Shown here one piece after another: positions 18,938-30,237 of a stretch of 64,000 nt of DNA. Both the position numbers and the translations under genes were made by a program. The DNA lies in the NCBI GenBank assembly GCA_017459075.1, contig JAFUDQ010000025.1, forward strand, positions 57,708 to 121,707. The letters are read 5' to 3'. Below the pieces are notes generated by a model, which worked only from the letters and a program-made list of their open reading frames with translations, made no database searches and was not told where the DNA came from. The stretch's first letter is position 1, and each line of letters opens with the position of its first letter. The stretch comes from Bacteroidales bacterium. Lineage in GTDB: Bacteria; Bacteroidota; Bacteroidia; Bacteroidales; UBA932.

Positions 18938-20279
18938 CCTTTTCTATCAGGGAAACAAGAAGATCGGGGGCTTCTGTATCAGGTATATGACTTGCTACAG
19001 GAGTCTTTCCTTTATATATGGTTACTTTATGGTTGCCTTCACCGACATAACCCCAGTCAGCATCGGCCATTTCTCCGGGGCCATTTACGATACAGCCCAT
19101 TACAGCAATGACTACATTATTAAGGTGAGCAGTACGCCGTTTAACTTCCTCGAAGGTTTCCTGAAGATTGTACATTGTTCTTCCACAGCCGGGGCAGGCT
19201 ATGTATTCGGGCTTGTAAAACTTTCTCCTGCATGCCTGAAGCAGCTCATTCTCAAGATATTCCGCCATTCCTGAAGACTCAATGTCAACGGCATTCCCGT
19301 CTTCATCGATATACTGACCACTGAATTTTACATCATCAAGGTCACGAAGAAGAAGAGCCCGGCCAAAATCACAGGCGGCATCGTACAAAAGCCTCTCCTT
19401 TGAAGAAGAGTTATAACGGGCATAGGCGACTTTCCCTTCTGTACAGACGTTGACAAGCTCTGAACCCAGTTTTCCGTCATACCTCTCAGCAAGATAAGAA
19501 GCGGCTGAAAGTTCGTTCTCCGGCGGCTCGGTAAGAGAAACTCTTACAGTATCTCCAAGACCTTCTTCAAGCAGGGTGGAAACGCCTACGCAGGACTTAA
19601 TTCTGCCTGAATCTCCGTTCCCGGCCTCAGTAACTCCAAGATGAAGAGGGTAGTGCATATCCTCTTCCTTCATCATGGCGGAAAGCAGTCTGTAAGCCTC
19701 TGTCATGACTATTGTATTGGAAGCCTTGAGGGATACGACAACCTGGTCAAAATCGTTGTCACGGCACATTTTAAGCCACTCCATGGCAGCTTTGGCCATT
19801 CCAAGGGGAGTATTTCCATAAAGGTTAGTTATTCTCTGGCCCAGGGAGCCATGGTTGACGCCTACCCTTATTGCAGTGCCATGCTCTTTACAAACCGCAA
19901 GCAGCTGCGCGAATTTGAGGCAGGCCTGCTCATGCTCCTTGTGAAAGTTCCCGGGATTGATACGGACCTTCTCTACATATGGGGCCACGGCAATCGCAGT
20001 TTCCGCAGAGAAATGGATATCTGCTACAAGAGGAATGTCAAAACCCCTGTCTGTCAGGTATTTGCGGATATCGATGAAATTTTGGACATTCTGTTTTCCG
20101 GGGCAGGTTATCCTGACCATCCGGGAACCGCCTTTAAACAGGCGGATGCACTGCTCTGCCGTCCCTTCAACATCGTCTGTATGCGTGTTGCACATTGACT
20201 GCACAACAACAGGATTTCCGCCTCCTATGACAAGGCTTTTTCCGATTCTTACAGGTATTGTATTAATTTTCTTCTCCAT
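18930..20279 (-). CDS. ispG: 4-hydroxy-3-methylbut-2-enyl-diphosphate synthase IspG, intermediate length
   Basis: Iron-sulfur enzyme of the MEP isoprenoid pathway converting MEcPP to HMBPP. From the ATG at 20279 it has 449 residues: a TIM barrel (about 1-250) and a C-terminal reductase domain with [4Fe-4S] ligands C362 and C365 (CPGCGR) and C396, plus the catalytic glutamate E403 in NGPGE. E. coli IspG has 372 residues; many Bacteroidota proteins exceed 600 because of a middle A* domain. Here only about 80 extra residues lie between barrel and reductase domains (265-350). The start overlaps the end of the upstream barrel gene by 17 bases, suggesting coupling. A longer in-frame start would add 25 unconvincing residues. 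Confidence 0.95.
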   Translation of the reverse strand: MEKKINTIPVRIGKSLVIGGGNPVVVQSMCNTHTDDVEGTAEQCIRLFKGGSRMVRITCPGKQNVQNFIDIRKYLTDRGFDIPLVADIHFSAETAIAVAPYVEKVRINPGNFHKEHEQACLKFAQLLAVCKEHGTAIRVGVNHGSLGQRITNLYGNTPLGMAKAAMEWLKMCRDNDFDQVVVSLKASNTIVMTEAYRLLSAMMKEEDMHYPLHLGVTEAGNGDSGRIKSCVGVSTLLEEGLGDTVRVSLTEPPENELSAASYLAERYDGKLGSELVNVCTEGKVAYARYNSSSKERLLYDAACDFGRALLLRDLDDVKFSGQYIDEDGNAVDIESSGMAEYLENELLQACRRKFYKPEYIACPGCGRTMYNLQETFEEVKRRTAHLNNVVIAVMGCIVNGPGEMADADWGYVGEGNHKVTIYKGKTPVASHIPDTEAPDLLVSLIEKAI

Positions 20280-21123
20280 AAACAATCCTTCTTGCTTGTT
20301 CTTTGATTTGGGACTTAGTCTTTCCGGAACGCCGGCTAAGCTGATAATGCACACCTATCGTCAGGATCAAATCCAAAGGAGTGGCAAAACGGTAATATTC
20401 GCTGCTGGCGTAATCAGGCCTGTAGATATCCCCAAGCCCATATCTCATATTCAATTTTACGTGTACTTCAATAGGAGAAAACACCAGTCCGGCTCCGAGT
20501 CCTACCTTGAAACCATAATCCCACTTGTATTCATAATCTGTGAAATCATCCATCAAATCCGGAAAGATGAAATTACCTTCCCGATGAATCTTGTATCTGT
20601 AGCCCAAGTACATGCCACCATCGGCAAGAATCTTGAAATTATGTGAGTCGATGTGGAATTGTGCAACGAGGGGAACCTCTATAAAGTCATATACTACCTT
20701 CGTGGCGCCGTCCACGGTTACGTTGTATTCGCCTTCATCATTCGGCTTGAACACATAGCCGTCAGTCCCTTTGAATAAGCCTATCTGCAAACCGAAATAT
20801 GGCATATAGCCAAAGAATTTACCGTATTTCGTATAGGTTATACCATAATAAGACGGGATGTTAAGGTTGCCCTGGGTCTTGACAGGGTTGAACATGGTCT
20901 GGGCCCGGCCAATACCGTAATTAACACCAATCATTGAGTAATCATTCAGTTCAAGGGCATCGTCAATTACCAGGGAATCCAGGAAAGCCGTGGTCACCGT
21001 GTCTTTTATCTCAATCTGGATGGGACGAAGCGTATCCGCGGGCTCCCTTTCCTCTATGTTCTGGGCGAATGCCGTCAAGGCGAGCGACAAGGATAATACT
21101 ATGGATATCAGTTTCTTACTCAT
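20263..21123 (-). CDS. Outer-membrane beta-barrel protein (PorT-like family)
   Basis: Predicted small outer-membrane barrel of 286 residues with a signal peptide (about 1-20, ending AFAQ) and alternating aromatic/hydrophobic strands such as FGYMPYFGLQIGLFKG and YGFKVGLGAGLVF. The pattern resembles the OMP_b-brl/PorT-like proteins of Bacteroidota. Its last strand is followed by a charged tail. It overlaps the upstream Ig-like lipoprotein gene by four bases (ATGA) and the downstream ispG by 17 bases. The physiological role is not evident; partnership with the adjacent lipoprotein is inference from the coupling. Confidence 0.75.
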   Translation of the reverse strand: MSKKLISIVLSLSLALTAFAQNIEEREPADTLRPIQIEIKDTVTTAFLDSLVIDDALELNDYSMIGVNYGIGRAQTMFNPVKTQGNLNIPSYYGITYTKYGKFFGYMPYFGLQIGLFKGTDGYVFKPNDEGEYNVTVDGATKVVYDFIEVPLVAQFHIDSHNFKILADGGMYLGYRYKIHREGNFIFPDLMDDFTDYEYKWDYGFKVGLGAGLVFSPIEVHVKLNMRYGLGDIYRPDYASSEYYRFATPLDLILTIGVHYQLSRRSGKTKSQIKEQARRIVYGEEN

Positions 21124-22910
21124 TTCTCAAACAATTTTGCGACGTCCAGATTCTGCTCCATTTCCGTCCCCTCAGGAAGATTGAAAACATAAGAACCGTC
21201 TTTGAGGGTATAGAATTTAACCTTCTCCGGCTGCCGATGCTCCATAAGATTACCGGTATCCACCCTGCCGTTGTTGTTTTTGTCCTGAGTGAGGCGGACG
21301 CAGTATTTTCCGGCCCTAAGGTAGGGGAAGACAATGCTTTCATCGGCATTAATCGTATATGTATCAAGGACTTTGTCCATCTTTTCCCCAAGAAGGTCAA
21401 TTATATACCGGCTGCTTACATTTGTCATGTTGAACTGTATCTGGCTCAGCTTGTCATCCTTGGGGAGGGAAACTTTGCACTCCGTACTGTCGTTGTAGAA
21501 GCCATTGATGTCCCTGAACACGCGATGCGGGAGTTTAAGGGCGTACTCGTATCCTGGCATCATCTTTTCCGCAATCTTTATTTTGTAGCTGCGCAAATCA
21601 GTGGAATCGTTCTCTACGGTGAATTTAACATCACTCTTCTGCTGGCGGGGGTTCGTAGACGTCAGAGTCATTTTTCCAAAGCCTTCGGTGATGATAGGGA
21701 AGTCAAAGGTCAGCCTGAATCCCTTGCGTTCGATGGTACTTGACTCGGCGATAAGTTTATATTTGCAGATTGTATCCTCATGCTTTAATGAGGATAAAGA
21801 TGGACGCCTGTATTTACCTCCCGGCCTTGGAAGACGGAAATGTTCGGTTACAGGAGAAAGGGCCCCGGTGGTATCGGTCTTAAGATAATCCACAAAAAGG
21901 TGGAGGGTATCCTGAGGCCTGCGCCTGTCATTCACCCAGATAAGCAGGGAATCACGAGTAGGGTTGAATTCCATGATAAGCCTGTCCTGGGGGATGTTCC
22001 TAATCCAAAGGGAATCAATCTGGGCATCGGCAGCCATGAATGAGACATAAGCAGTCCTGTCGCCCGTCCTTTCCCTGTTCTTTACTGCCTGTTTTGAAAG
22101 TTCGTCCCTGAACATATAAAGCTCATATTCAGACTTTCTGGCCATGCAGTGGACAGTATCCAGCATATCGTATTTAAGAAGCTCCGGGAGGTCGTCCGAT
22201 GCTACCATAACAGGCCTTATGACAGTGTCTATGAAGGCGATTTTGTCACTTTCAGCATCGTAGACATTGTTTCCCATCTCGTCAACTATTGCATAAAGGC
22301 GATAGTTGGTGTCAGCTATATTCCTTATGGAGAAGAAGCCCCATTTGTCAGTCTTTGCCGCTGCAGCGGGCGTGGACTTGAAAAGGGCGGAGTCTGACAA
22401 ATCCTTGTACAGCATGACTGTGGCTCCGTTAATGGGCTGAAGGGTATTGCAATCCCTGACCGTACCGGTAACTACCATTGAATCAATCGCCGGACCGGTA
22501 GAGAATACCATAGTATATCCTGGATACATATTGCCTTCACGGTTATCCGCAATGGCATCGGTAATATCAAGGGTATAGGTTGTGTTGCTGTCAAGGTCCG
22601 AATCGAAATAAACCACAAGGCTTTTGCCTTTAAGTTTGTATTTGGGTGCCTTCTTCATGGGAGGGGACAGGAAGATGTTCTTGGGATTCTTCACTGTAAG
22701 GTACTCGTCAAAGAAAAACCTTATTGTAGCATTGTGGGTTGGCACATTGACCGCCCCGGGAAGGGGTTTGATGTTAACGATTACGGGAGGAATTGTGTCC
22801 TTTTTTCCACCCGAAGGGGCCTGCGTCGTATTGGCGCAGGAATTCTGGAACATCACTGACGTTAGCACGGTCAGTACGGCCAGGGCCGGTATTATCGATT
22901 TTCTGTTCAT
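21120..22910 (-). CDS. Surface or periplasmic lipoprotein with bacterial Ig-like (Big_5) domain
   Basis: 596 residues with a lipoprotein signal (cysteine at about residue 26 in MFQNSCAN). A Big_5/SbsA Ig-like domain (about 40-135) carries the usual PPVIVNIKPLPGAVNVP start. A carboxypeptidase-regulatory-like segment follows (about 145-210, VTGTVRDCNTLQPINGATV). The remaining 370 residues are beta-rich and of unknown role. The gene starts three bases after rel and overlaps the barrel gene by four bases. Proteins of this type are widespread in Bacteroidota beside PorT-like barrels, but I know no defined function. Confidence 0.75.
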   Translation of the reverse strand: MNRKSIIPALAVLTVLTSVMFQNSCANTTQAPSGGKKDTIPPVIVNIKPLPGAVNVPTHNATIRFFFDEYLTVKNPKNIFLSPPMKKAPKYKLKGKSLVVYFDSDLDSNTTYTLDITDAIADNREGNMYPGYTMVFSTGPAIDSMVVTGTVRDCNTLQPINGATVMLYKDLSDSALFKSTPAAAAKTDKWGFFSIRNIADTNYRLYAIVDEMGNNVYDAESDKIAFIDTVIRPVMVASDDLPELLKYDMLDTVHCMARKSEYELYMFRDELSKQAVKNRERTGDRTAYVSFMAADAQIDSLWIRNIPQDRLIMEFNPTRDSLLIWVNDRRRPQDTLHLFVDYLKTDTTGALSPVTEHFRLPRPGGKYRRPSLSSLKHEDTICKYKLIAESSTIERKGFRLTFDFPIITEGFGKMTLTSTNPRQQKSDVKFTVENDSTDLRSYKIKIAEKMMPGYEYALKLPHRVFRDINGFYNDSTECKVSLPKDDKLSQIQFNMTNVSSRYIIDLLGEKMDKVLDTYTINADESIVFPYLRAGKYCVRLTQDKNNNGRVDTGNLMEHRQPEKVKFYTLKDGSYVFNLPEGTEMEQNLDVAKLFEK

Positions 22911-22913
22911 CCG

Positions 22914-25133
22914 CTATGATTTGGAACGCTCCACACTGGTAATGCCGTTAATGGAGCGCAGTTTTTCTATAAGTTCCTCAAGTACTTCCCTGTCCTGGAC
23001 GTAAAGGTCTACCTTTCCGTCTACAATGCCTTCATTGGCACCGATGGTAAGACCCTTTATATTTACACCCATAATAAGGGAGATGTACCTGGTGATTTCA
23101 TTCAGCAGGCCCATCCTGTCAATACCTGATATCAAAATCCTTACCAGGAAAGACTGGTGGATGGATTTCTTCCACTGAGGCATCACTATCCAGTCTCCGT
23201 GCTTCGATGCTTCAAGTTCCGCTTCCTTGCAGGATTTCTTGTGAATCGTAATGATGCCGTTGGGATTCCTGAAACCTACCACAGGGTCGCCTGCAATAGG
23301 GTTGCAGCATGTGGCAATCTTTATGTTGCTGTCATCAACCATCGAACCGTCAATCTCAATCTCCCTGGTTTCTATCTTCTTGCCGGCAGCAAAATTTGTC
23401 TTCAGGATAAGGGATGGCAGCTCTGCAACATCGGCAAAAGGAATAAGGCCAAGGCCGTAACGGTACAGGAACTCGTCGGCATTGTTAAATCCCTTTCTTG
23501 AAGCAATACGGCCGATTAGGTAGTTTTTGGTGACGTCGATCCCAATCATATTGAAGTCTTTGATGCACTTCTGCCTGCCTTCTTCCGTAATGCTGGCAAA
23601 ATCCTGCCTGAACCAGTCTATAACACGGGTCCTGGCTGTCCTTGAATGCAGGAATTTAAGGTAAGACCTTTGCGGAGTGGCATCTTCAGCCGTAATGATT
23701 TCAACAATATCACCGCTGGAAAGGGTGTGGGACAAGGCCACCGGCTTATGGTTGATTTTGGCGGCGATAGCCTTGTTGCCAATCTCCGTATGGACCTGAT
23801 AGGCAAAGTCGAGGGCGGTGGAACCTTTGGGAATGGTTTTCTGCGCTCCCTTCGGAGTGAAAACCACAATCTCTCCAATCATCAGTTCCTTATGCAGTTC
23901 CTCAAGAGCTGCCGCAGTGTTGTAATCAGGGTTGGAAAGGGTTTCCTGAACCTTTGCAAGCCATTTGTCCAGATTTCCTTCCGTCACATATCCTTGCTGC
24001 TTATAAGCCCAGTGAGCGGCAATTCCTTTCTCTGCAATGTCATCCATGCGGCGGGAGCGAATCTGCACTTCCACATTCATTCCGGTCTTATCCATAAGGG
24101 TACAGTGAAGGGCCTCGTAACCGTTGCTCTTGCTGTTGCTCACCCAATCCCGGAAGCGCTCCTGCCTTGAAGTGTAAATACTTGATATAATGGAATATAT
24201 GTGGAAGCATTCCTCCCTTTCAGTGTCCTTGGAAGCAGGGGCATGTTCAAAGACAATCCTGATGGCGTAAAGATCGTATATCTGCTCGAAGGTGACATGC
24301 TTGGTCTGCATCTTCTGCCAGATGGAATAAGGTGTTTTTATCCTTTTCTTGATAACAAAACGGAACCTTCCTTCCAGAGCCTTCTGCATGGGCTCAATGA
24401 ACCTGTCAATATCGTGGTCCTTATCCGCCACATTCTTTGAGATTCGGTCCGATATCTCTTTGTATGCGCCAGGTTCCTTGAAGCGGAGCCAGATATTCTC
24501 CAACTCAGATTTAATGCTGTAGAGGCCGAGCCTGTGGGCGAGGGGAATGAAGATGAACATCGTCTCGCTCAGAATCTTGTCCCTCTTGTACTCGGGCATG
24601 AATTCTATGGTACGGCAATTATGAAGGCGGTCAGCCATCTTGATAAGCACAACCCTGATATCGTCATTAAGAGTCAGGAGGATTCTCTTGAAATTCTCGG
24701 CCTGGGAACTCTTGGCATATTCGTCATTATCGGCCTCGGTAAGGGAACTCTGGTTGCTGAAGACGTTCTTTATTTTTGTAAGGCCGTCCACAAGCTCTGC
24801 AATCTTCTCCCCGAACTGCTTCCTGATGTCTTCAACCGTATAATCGGTATCTTCCACGACATCATGAAGAAGGGCAGCCGATATTGACTTGTATCCAAGT
24901 CCGATTTCTTCCACCACAATCCTTGCGACTGCAATAGGGTGCAGAATATACGGGGCTCCGGAACGCCTTCTGACGTTCTTGTGAGCTTCATTGGCAAACT
25001 CGAAGGCTCTTTTTACGACAGCAAGTTCTTTTTCGTTCCTGCATCGTTTCTTTGCAGAATCCATCAGCAGGTTGCACTCCTGCTGAATGACAGCGAAATC
25101 TTTTTCGTCAAACACGTTGGATACGATAGCCAT
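22914..25133 (-). CDS. rel: Bifunctional (p)ppGpp synthetase/hydrolase, Rel/SpoT type
   Basis: Makes and degrades the stringent-response alarmone. In 739 residues the HD hydrolase domain (about 40-200) keeps H90-D91 and EDTD, so hydrolase activity is expected. The synthetase domain (about 240-360) has PYSIWQKM, IYDLYAIRIVF and SNGYEALH. A TGS domain (about 405-465), a helical/zinc-finger-like region with TCCNPIAGDPVVGF, and a C-terminal ACT domain (about 660-735) complete a long RSH protein. It follows ligA after ten bases in the same direction. Confidence 0.95.
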   Translation of the reverse strand: MAIVSNVFDEKDFAVIQQECNLLMDSAKKRCRNEKELAVVKRAFEFANEAHKNVRRRSGAPYILHPIAVARIVVEEIGLGYKSISAALLHDVVEDTDYTVEDIRKQFGEKIAELVDGLTKIKNVFSNQSSLTEADNDEYAKSSQAENFKRILLTLNDDIRVVLIKMADRLHNCRTIEFMPEYKRDKILSETMFIFIPLAHRLGLYSIKSELENIWLRFKEPGAYKEISDRISKNVADKDHDIDRFIEPMQKALEGRFRFVIKKRIKTPYSIWQKMQTKHVTFEQIYDLYAIRIVFEHAPASKDTEREECFHIYSIISSIYTSRQERFRDWVSNSKSNGYEALHCTLMDKTGMNVEVQIRSRRMDDIAEKGIAAHWAYKQQGYVTEGNLDKWLAKVQETLSNPDYNTAAALEELHKELMIGEIVVFTPKGAQKTIPKGSTALDFAYQVHTEIGNKAIAAKINHKPVALSHTLSSGDIVEIITAEDATPQRSYLKFLHSRTARTRVIDWFRQDFASITEEGRQKCIKDFNMIGIDVTKNYLIGRIASRKGFNNADEFLYRYGLGLIPFADVAELPSLILKTNFAAGKKIETREIEIDGSMVDDSNIKIATCCNPIAGDPVVGFRNPNGIITIHKKSCKEAELEASKHGDWIVMPQWKKSIHQSFLVRILISGIDRMGLLNEITRYISLIMGVNIKGLTIGANEGIVDGKVDLYVQDREVLEELIEKLRSINGITSVERSKS

Positions 25134-25143
25134 AGTCTTAGTC

Positions 25144-27411
<2,268 letters not shown>

Positions 27412-27442
27412 TTAAAAGGGTATTTAATTAAACAAAAACAAT

Positions 27443-28672
27443 ATGAAAGACTCAATCATTATTCTTTGTGGCGGCGGTCCCGCTCCGGGCATGAATGCCG
27501 TAGTTATGTCAGTAGCAAAAACCTTCCTTTGCAATGGTTTCAGGGTGATTGGTTTGCATGGCGGTTATTCAGGTCTGTTCAGCACAAATCCCCGCTATGA
27601 GGATCTTGACTTCCTTAGAGCAGATTATTATTTCAACAGGGGTGGTTCATATCTTGAGATGAGCCGTTTCAAACCCACTCAGGAAGACTTTGAAAAGAAC
27701 TTTAACCTGAGTCTTTTCAAAGACAACAACATCAAACTTCTTGTAACTGTAGGCGGAGACGATACCGCATCTACCGCAAACCGTATCGCCAAGTTCCTTG
27801 AGGATAAGAAATATCCTATCAAGAACATCCACGTTCCCAAGACCATAGACAACGACCTTCCTCTTCCCAACAACACTCCTACCTTCGGCTTCAACTCTGC
27901 CAAGAATGAGGGTGCCCATATCGCAAGCACCGTTTACGAGGATGCCCGTACATCCGGCAACTGGCTGCTTATTTCTGCAATGGGCCGCTCTGCAGGCCAT
28001 CTTGCACTGGGAATCGGAGAGGCTTCACATTGCCCTATGACCATTATCCCGGAGATGTTCAACAAGACCAAGATCGCCCTTGACAAGATTGTCAAACTTG
28101 CTCTTTCTGCCATCATCAAACGTAAAATCATGGGTATCCGTTACGGTACCGTAGTAGTTGCAGAAGGTGTGTTCCACGATCTTGATCCTGAAGAAATCAA
28201 GGCTACCGGCGTTCATATGTCTTACGACGAGCACGGCCACCCGGAGCTTGGCAAAATCTCCAAGGCAGTCCTCTTCAACGACCTTCTTGAGCAGGAGTTC
28301 AAGAAGACCGGGCTCAAGGTCAAGACCCGTCCTGTAGAGATTGGCTATGACGTTCGCTGCCAGGACCCTATCGCTTATGACCTTACCTACTGCACAGAGC
28401 TTGCCATGGGCGCATACGAGCTCTTTGCCAAGGGAGAAACCGGTTGCATGGTTTATGTAGATGCAAACGGCGAGTCCCATCCTCTTTACCTGAAAGACCT
28501 TCAGGGTGCAGACGGCAAGATTCCTCCTCGCAGGGTCAATATCGACGGAGGTACTGCCCAGAACTACTTTGTTCACATCTGCCACTTCATTACACCCAAT
28601 GACTATGAGGCAGCAAAGAAGTATGTTCCCAATCCAGAGGATTACGACTTCATGAAGATCCTTAACTGGTAA
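27443..28672 (+). CDS. 6-phosphofructokinase, predicted pyrophosphate-dependent
   Basis: Glycolytic phosphorylation of fructose 6-phosphate. The 409-residue PfkA-fold protein contains GGGPAPGMNAV (10-20), GGDD (104-107) and PKTIDNDLP (132-140). Two positions decide the phosphoryl donor: ATP enzymes have glycine where this protein has D107 (after GGD) and glycine where it has K133 (before TIDND). Aspartate plus lysine is the known signature of PPi-dependent enzymes, so reversible PPi-linked activity is predicted. It has its own promoter. The stop overlaps the next start in TAATG, coupling it to the GH13 gene. Confidence 0.9.
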   Translation: MKDSIIILCGGGPAPGMNAVVMSVAKTFLCNGFRVIGLHGGYSGLFSTNPRYEDLDFLRADYYFNRGGSYLEMSRFKPTQEDFEKNFNLSLFKDNNIKLLVTVGGDDTASTANRIAKFLEDKKYPIKNIHVPKTIDNDLPLPNNTPTFGFNSAKNEGAHIASTVYEDARTSGNWLLISAMGRSAGHLALGIGEASHCPMTIIPEMFNKTKIALDKIVKLALSAIIKRKIMGIRYGTVVVAEGVFHDLDPEEIKATGVHMSYDEHGHPELGKISKAVLFNDLLEQEFKKTGLKVKTRPVEIGYDVRCQDPIAYDLTYCTELAMGAYELFAKGETGCMVYVDANGESHPLYLKDLQGADGKIPPRRVNIDGGTAQNYFVHICHFITPNDYEAAKKYVPNPEDYDFMKILNW

Positions 28673-30213
28673 TGCTGGGTAAGGCAATTATTTATCAGGT
28701 ACTGCCGCGACTTTGGAACACCTCCGGAAAGAGGGCTCTCAAGGCTGGCGGCAGTCTTGCTGAAAACGGGTCCGGGCACTTTTCATCCATCGATGACAAG
28801 GTGCTCGGATACCTTCATGATACCCTTCATGTAACTCATGTCTGGTATACCGGAATCATTCGTCACGCCGGGGGAGAGAATGACTGGGTAAAAGGGGAGG
28901 CCGGCTCTCCGTACGCTATTGAAGACTATTTTGACGTAAATCCGTATCTTGCAGATAATGAGAGCTCAAGACTGGATGAGTTCAAGCTTTTGATTAAGCG
29001 GACACACGAGGCCGGAATGAAGGTTGTAATTGACTTTATCCCCAACCATCTGGCACGTTCATGCAGCTCTTTCTTCGGGAAAGAAGATGATGTCAACGTG
29101 CATTGGAAGCCGGAGAATGACTTCTATTATTATCCCGGTGAAAAGCTCCGTCTTCCCATTGAAACTGACTATGAGGAATACCCTGCGAAAGCTTCCGGCA
29201 ATGCCTTTACACCTTCTCCCGCAGAGACTGACTGGTACGATACCGTCCGCCTGAATTACTGTGACTTCCATACGGCAACCTGGGACAAGATGCTGGAGGT
29301 GCTCCGCTTCTGGCGCGGCTTGGGCGTGGACGCATTCCGCTGCGACATGGTAGAGCTTGTCCCGAGACAGGCTATAAGCTACCTTATTGCGGAGCTTAAG
29401 AAGGATTATCCTGATACACAGTTTATCGCAGAAGTTTACGACAAGTCTTCCTACCGGTACTACGCAAAAGAAGCAGGCTTTGACGCCCTTTATGACAAAT
29501 GCGGCCTGTACGATACCCTGTTCTCAATTGTCAGGTATAATAATGCCGATGCCGCTCCTTATTCAGACGCCCGCGGTATCACTGAGGCCTGGCAATTCCT
29601 TGGAAACCTTCAGCCTTATATGCTGAATTTTCTGGAAAATCACGATGAACTGCGCATGGCAAGCGACTTCTTTGCAGGCAGTGCAAAAGGCTCATTTGCA
29701 ACACTTTACGTGTCTCTATTACTGAACACATCGCCCTTTATGCTTTACTTCGGACAGGAAGCAGGGGAGAGGGGAATGGAGCAGGAAGGCTTCAGCGGAC
29801 TTAACGGAAGGACAACCATCTTTGACTGGTGGTGTCCCAAGTCTGTAAGGGATATTGACTCATACGTACACACAGGTAAGGGTTTGAGCCGTGAGGAGAA
29901 GGCTGTACTTAAAAAGTATTGTCAGCTTCTTGAATATTCGCAGGAAGATATCATCCGCCGCGGTGGTACCTATGACCTGCAATATTGCAATGCGGGCAGT
30001 GAGGGCTTTGACACTGCACGCCACTATGCCTTCCTGAGGGTCCTGGACGGCCATATTCACCTTATCGTGGCCAACTTTTCATCTACAGATGCCGATGTTT
30101 ACGTGAACATTCCGGAGGAAGCTTTTGCATGGGCCGGTATCCCGGACGGGCGGCCACAGAAAATAAATGTCAAGGTAGGGGCACATGACGGTGCTATTGT
30201 AAAATATATTTAG
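28672..30213 (+). CDS. Cytoplasmic alpha-amylase family (GH13) glycoside hydrolase
   Basis: 513-residue (beta/alpha)8 enzyme of the GH13 clan. The catalytic triad is in place: nucleophile D225 in FRCDMVE, acid/base E254 in FIAEVYD and stabilising D325 in ENHDE; VIDFIPNHLAR is the first conserved region. No signal peptide is present, so it should act on internal glycogen or imported maltooligosaccharides; the exact specificity (hydrolase or transferase) is not readable. Overlap with the phosphofructokinase stop suggests joint expression, feeding glucose units towards glycolysis. That link is inference. Confidence 0.88.
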   Translation: MLGKAIIYQVLPRLWNTSGKRALKAGGSLAENGSGHFSSIDDKVLGYLHDTLHVTHVWYTGIIRHAGGENDWVKGEAGSPYAIEDYFDVNPYLADNESSRLDEFKLLIKRTHEAGMKVVIDFIPNHLARSCSSFFGKEDDVNVHWKPENDFYYYPGEKLRLPIETDYEEYPAKASGNAFTPSPAETDWYDTVRLNYCDFHTATWDKMLEVLRFWRGLGVDAFRCDMVELVPRQAISYLIAELKKDYPDTQFIAEVYDKSSYRYYAKEAGFDALYDKCGLYDTLFSIVRYNNADAAPYSDARGITEAWQFLGNLQPYMLNFLENHDELRMASDFFAGSAKGSFATLYVSLLLNTSPFMLYFGQEAGERGMEQEGFSGLNGRTTIFDWWCPKSVRDIDSYVHTGKGLSREEKAVLKKYCQLLEYSQEDIIRRGGTYDLQYCNAGSEGFDTARHYAFLRVLDGHIHLIVANFSSTDADVYVNIPEEAFAWAGIPDGRPQKINVKVGAHDGAIVKYI

Positions 30214-30221
30214 TATTTTTG
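30214..30221 (+). promoter_or_regulatory. -7-like element before the TamL-like gene
   Basis: TATTTTTG fits TAnnTTTG directly after the GH13 stop codon. A TTTG at the right spacing is missing and the leader would be only about ten bases, so the gene may instead be read through from upstream. Confidence 0.25.
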
Positions 30222-30237
30222 CAGAAAGTGCCGCCTT

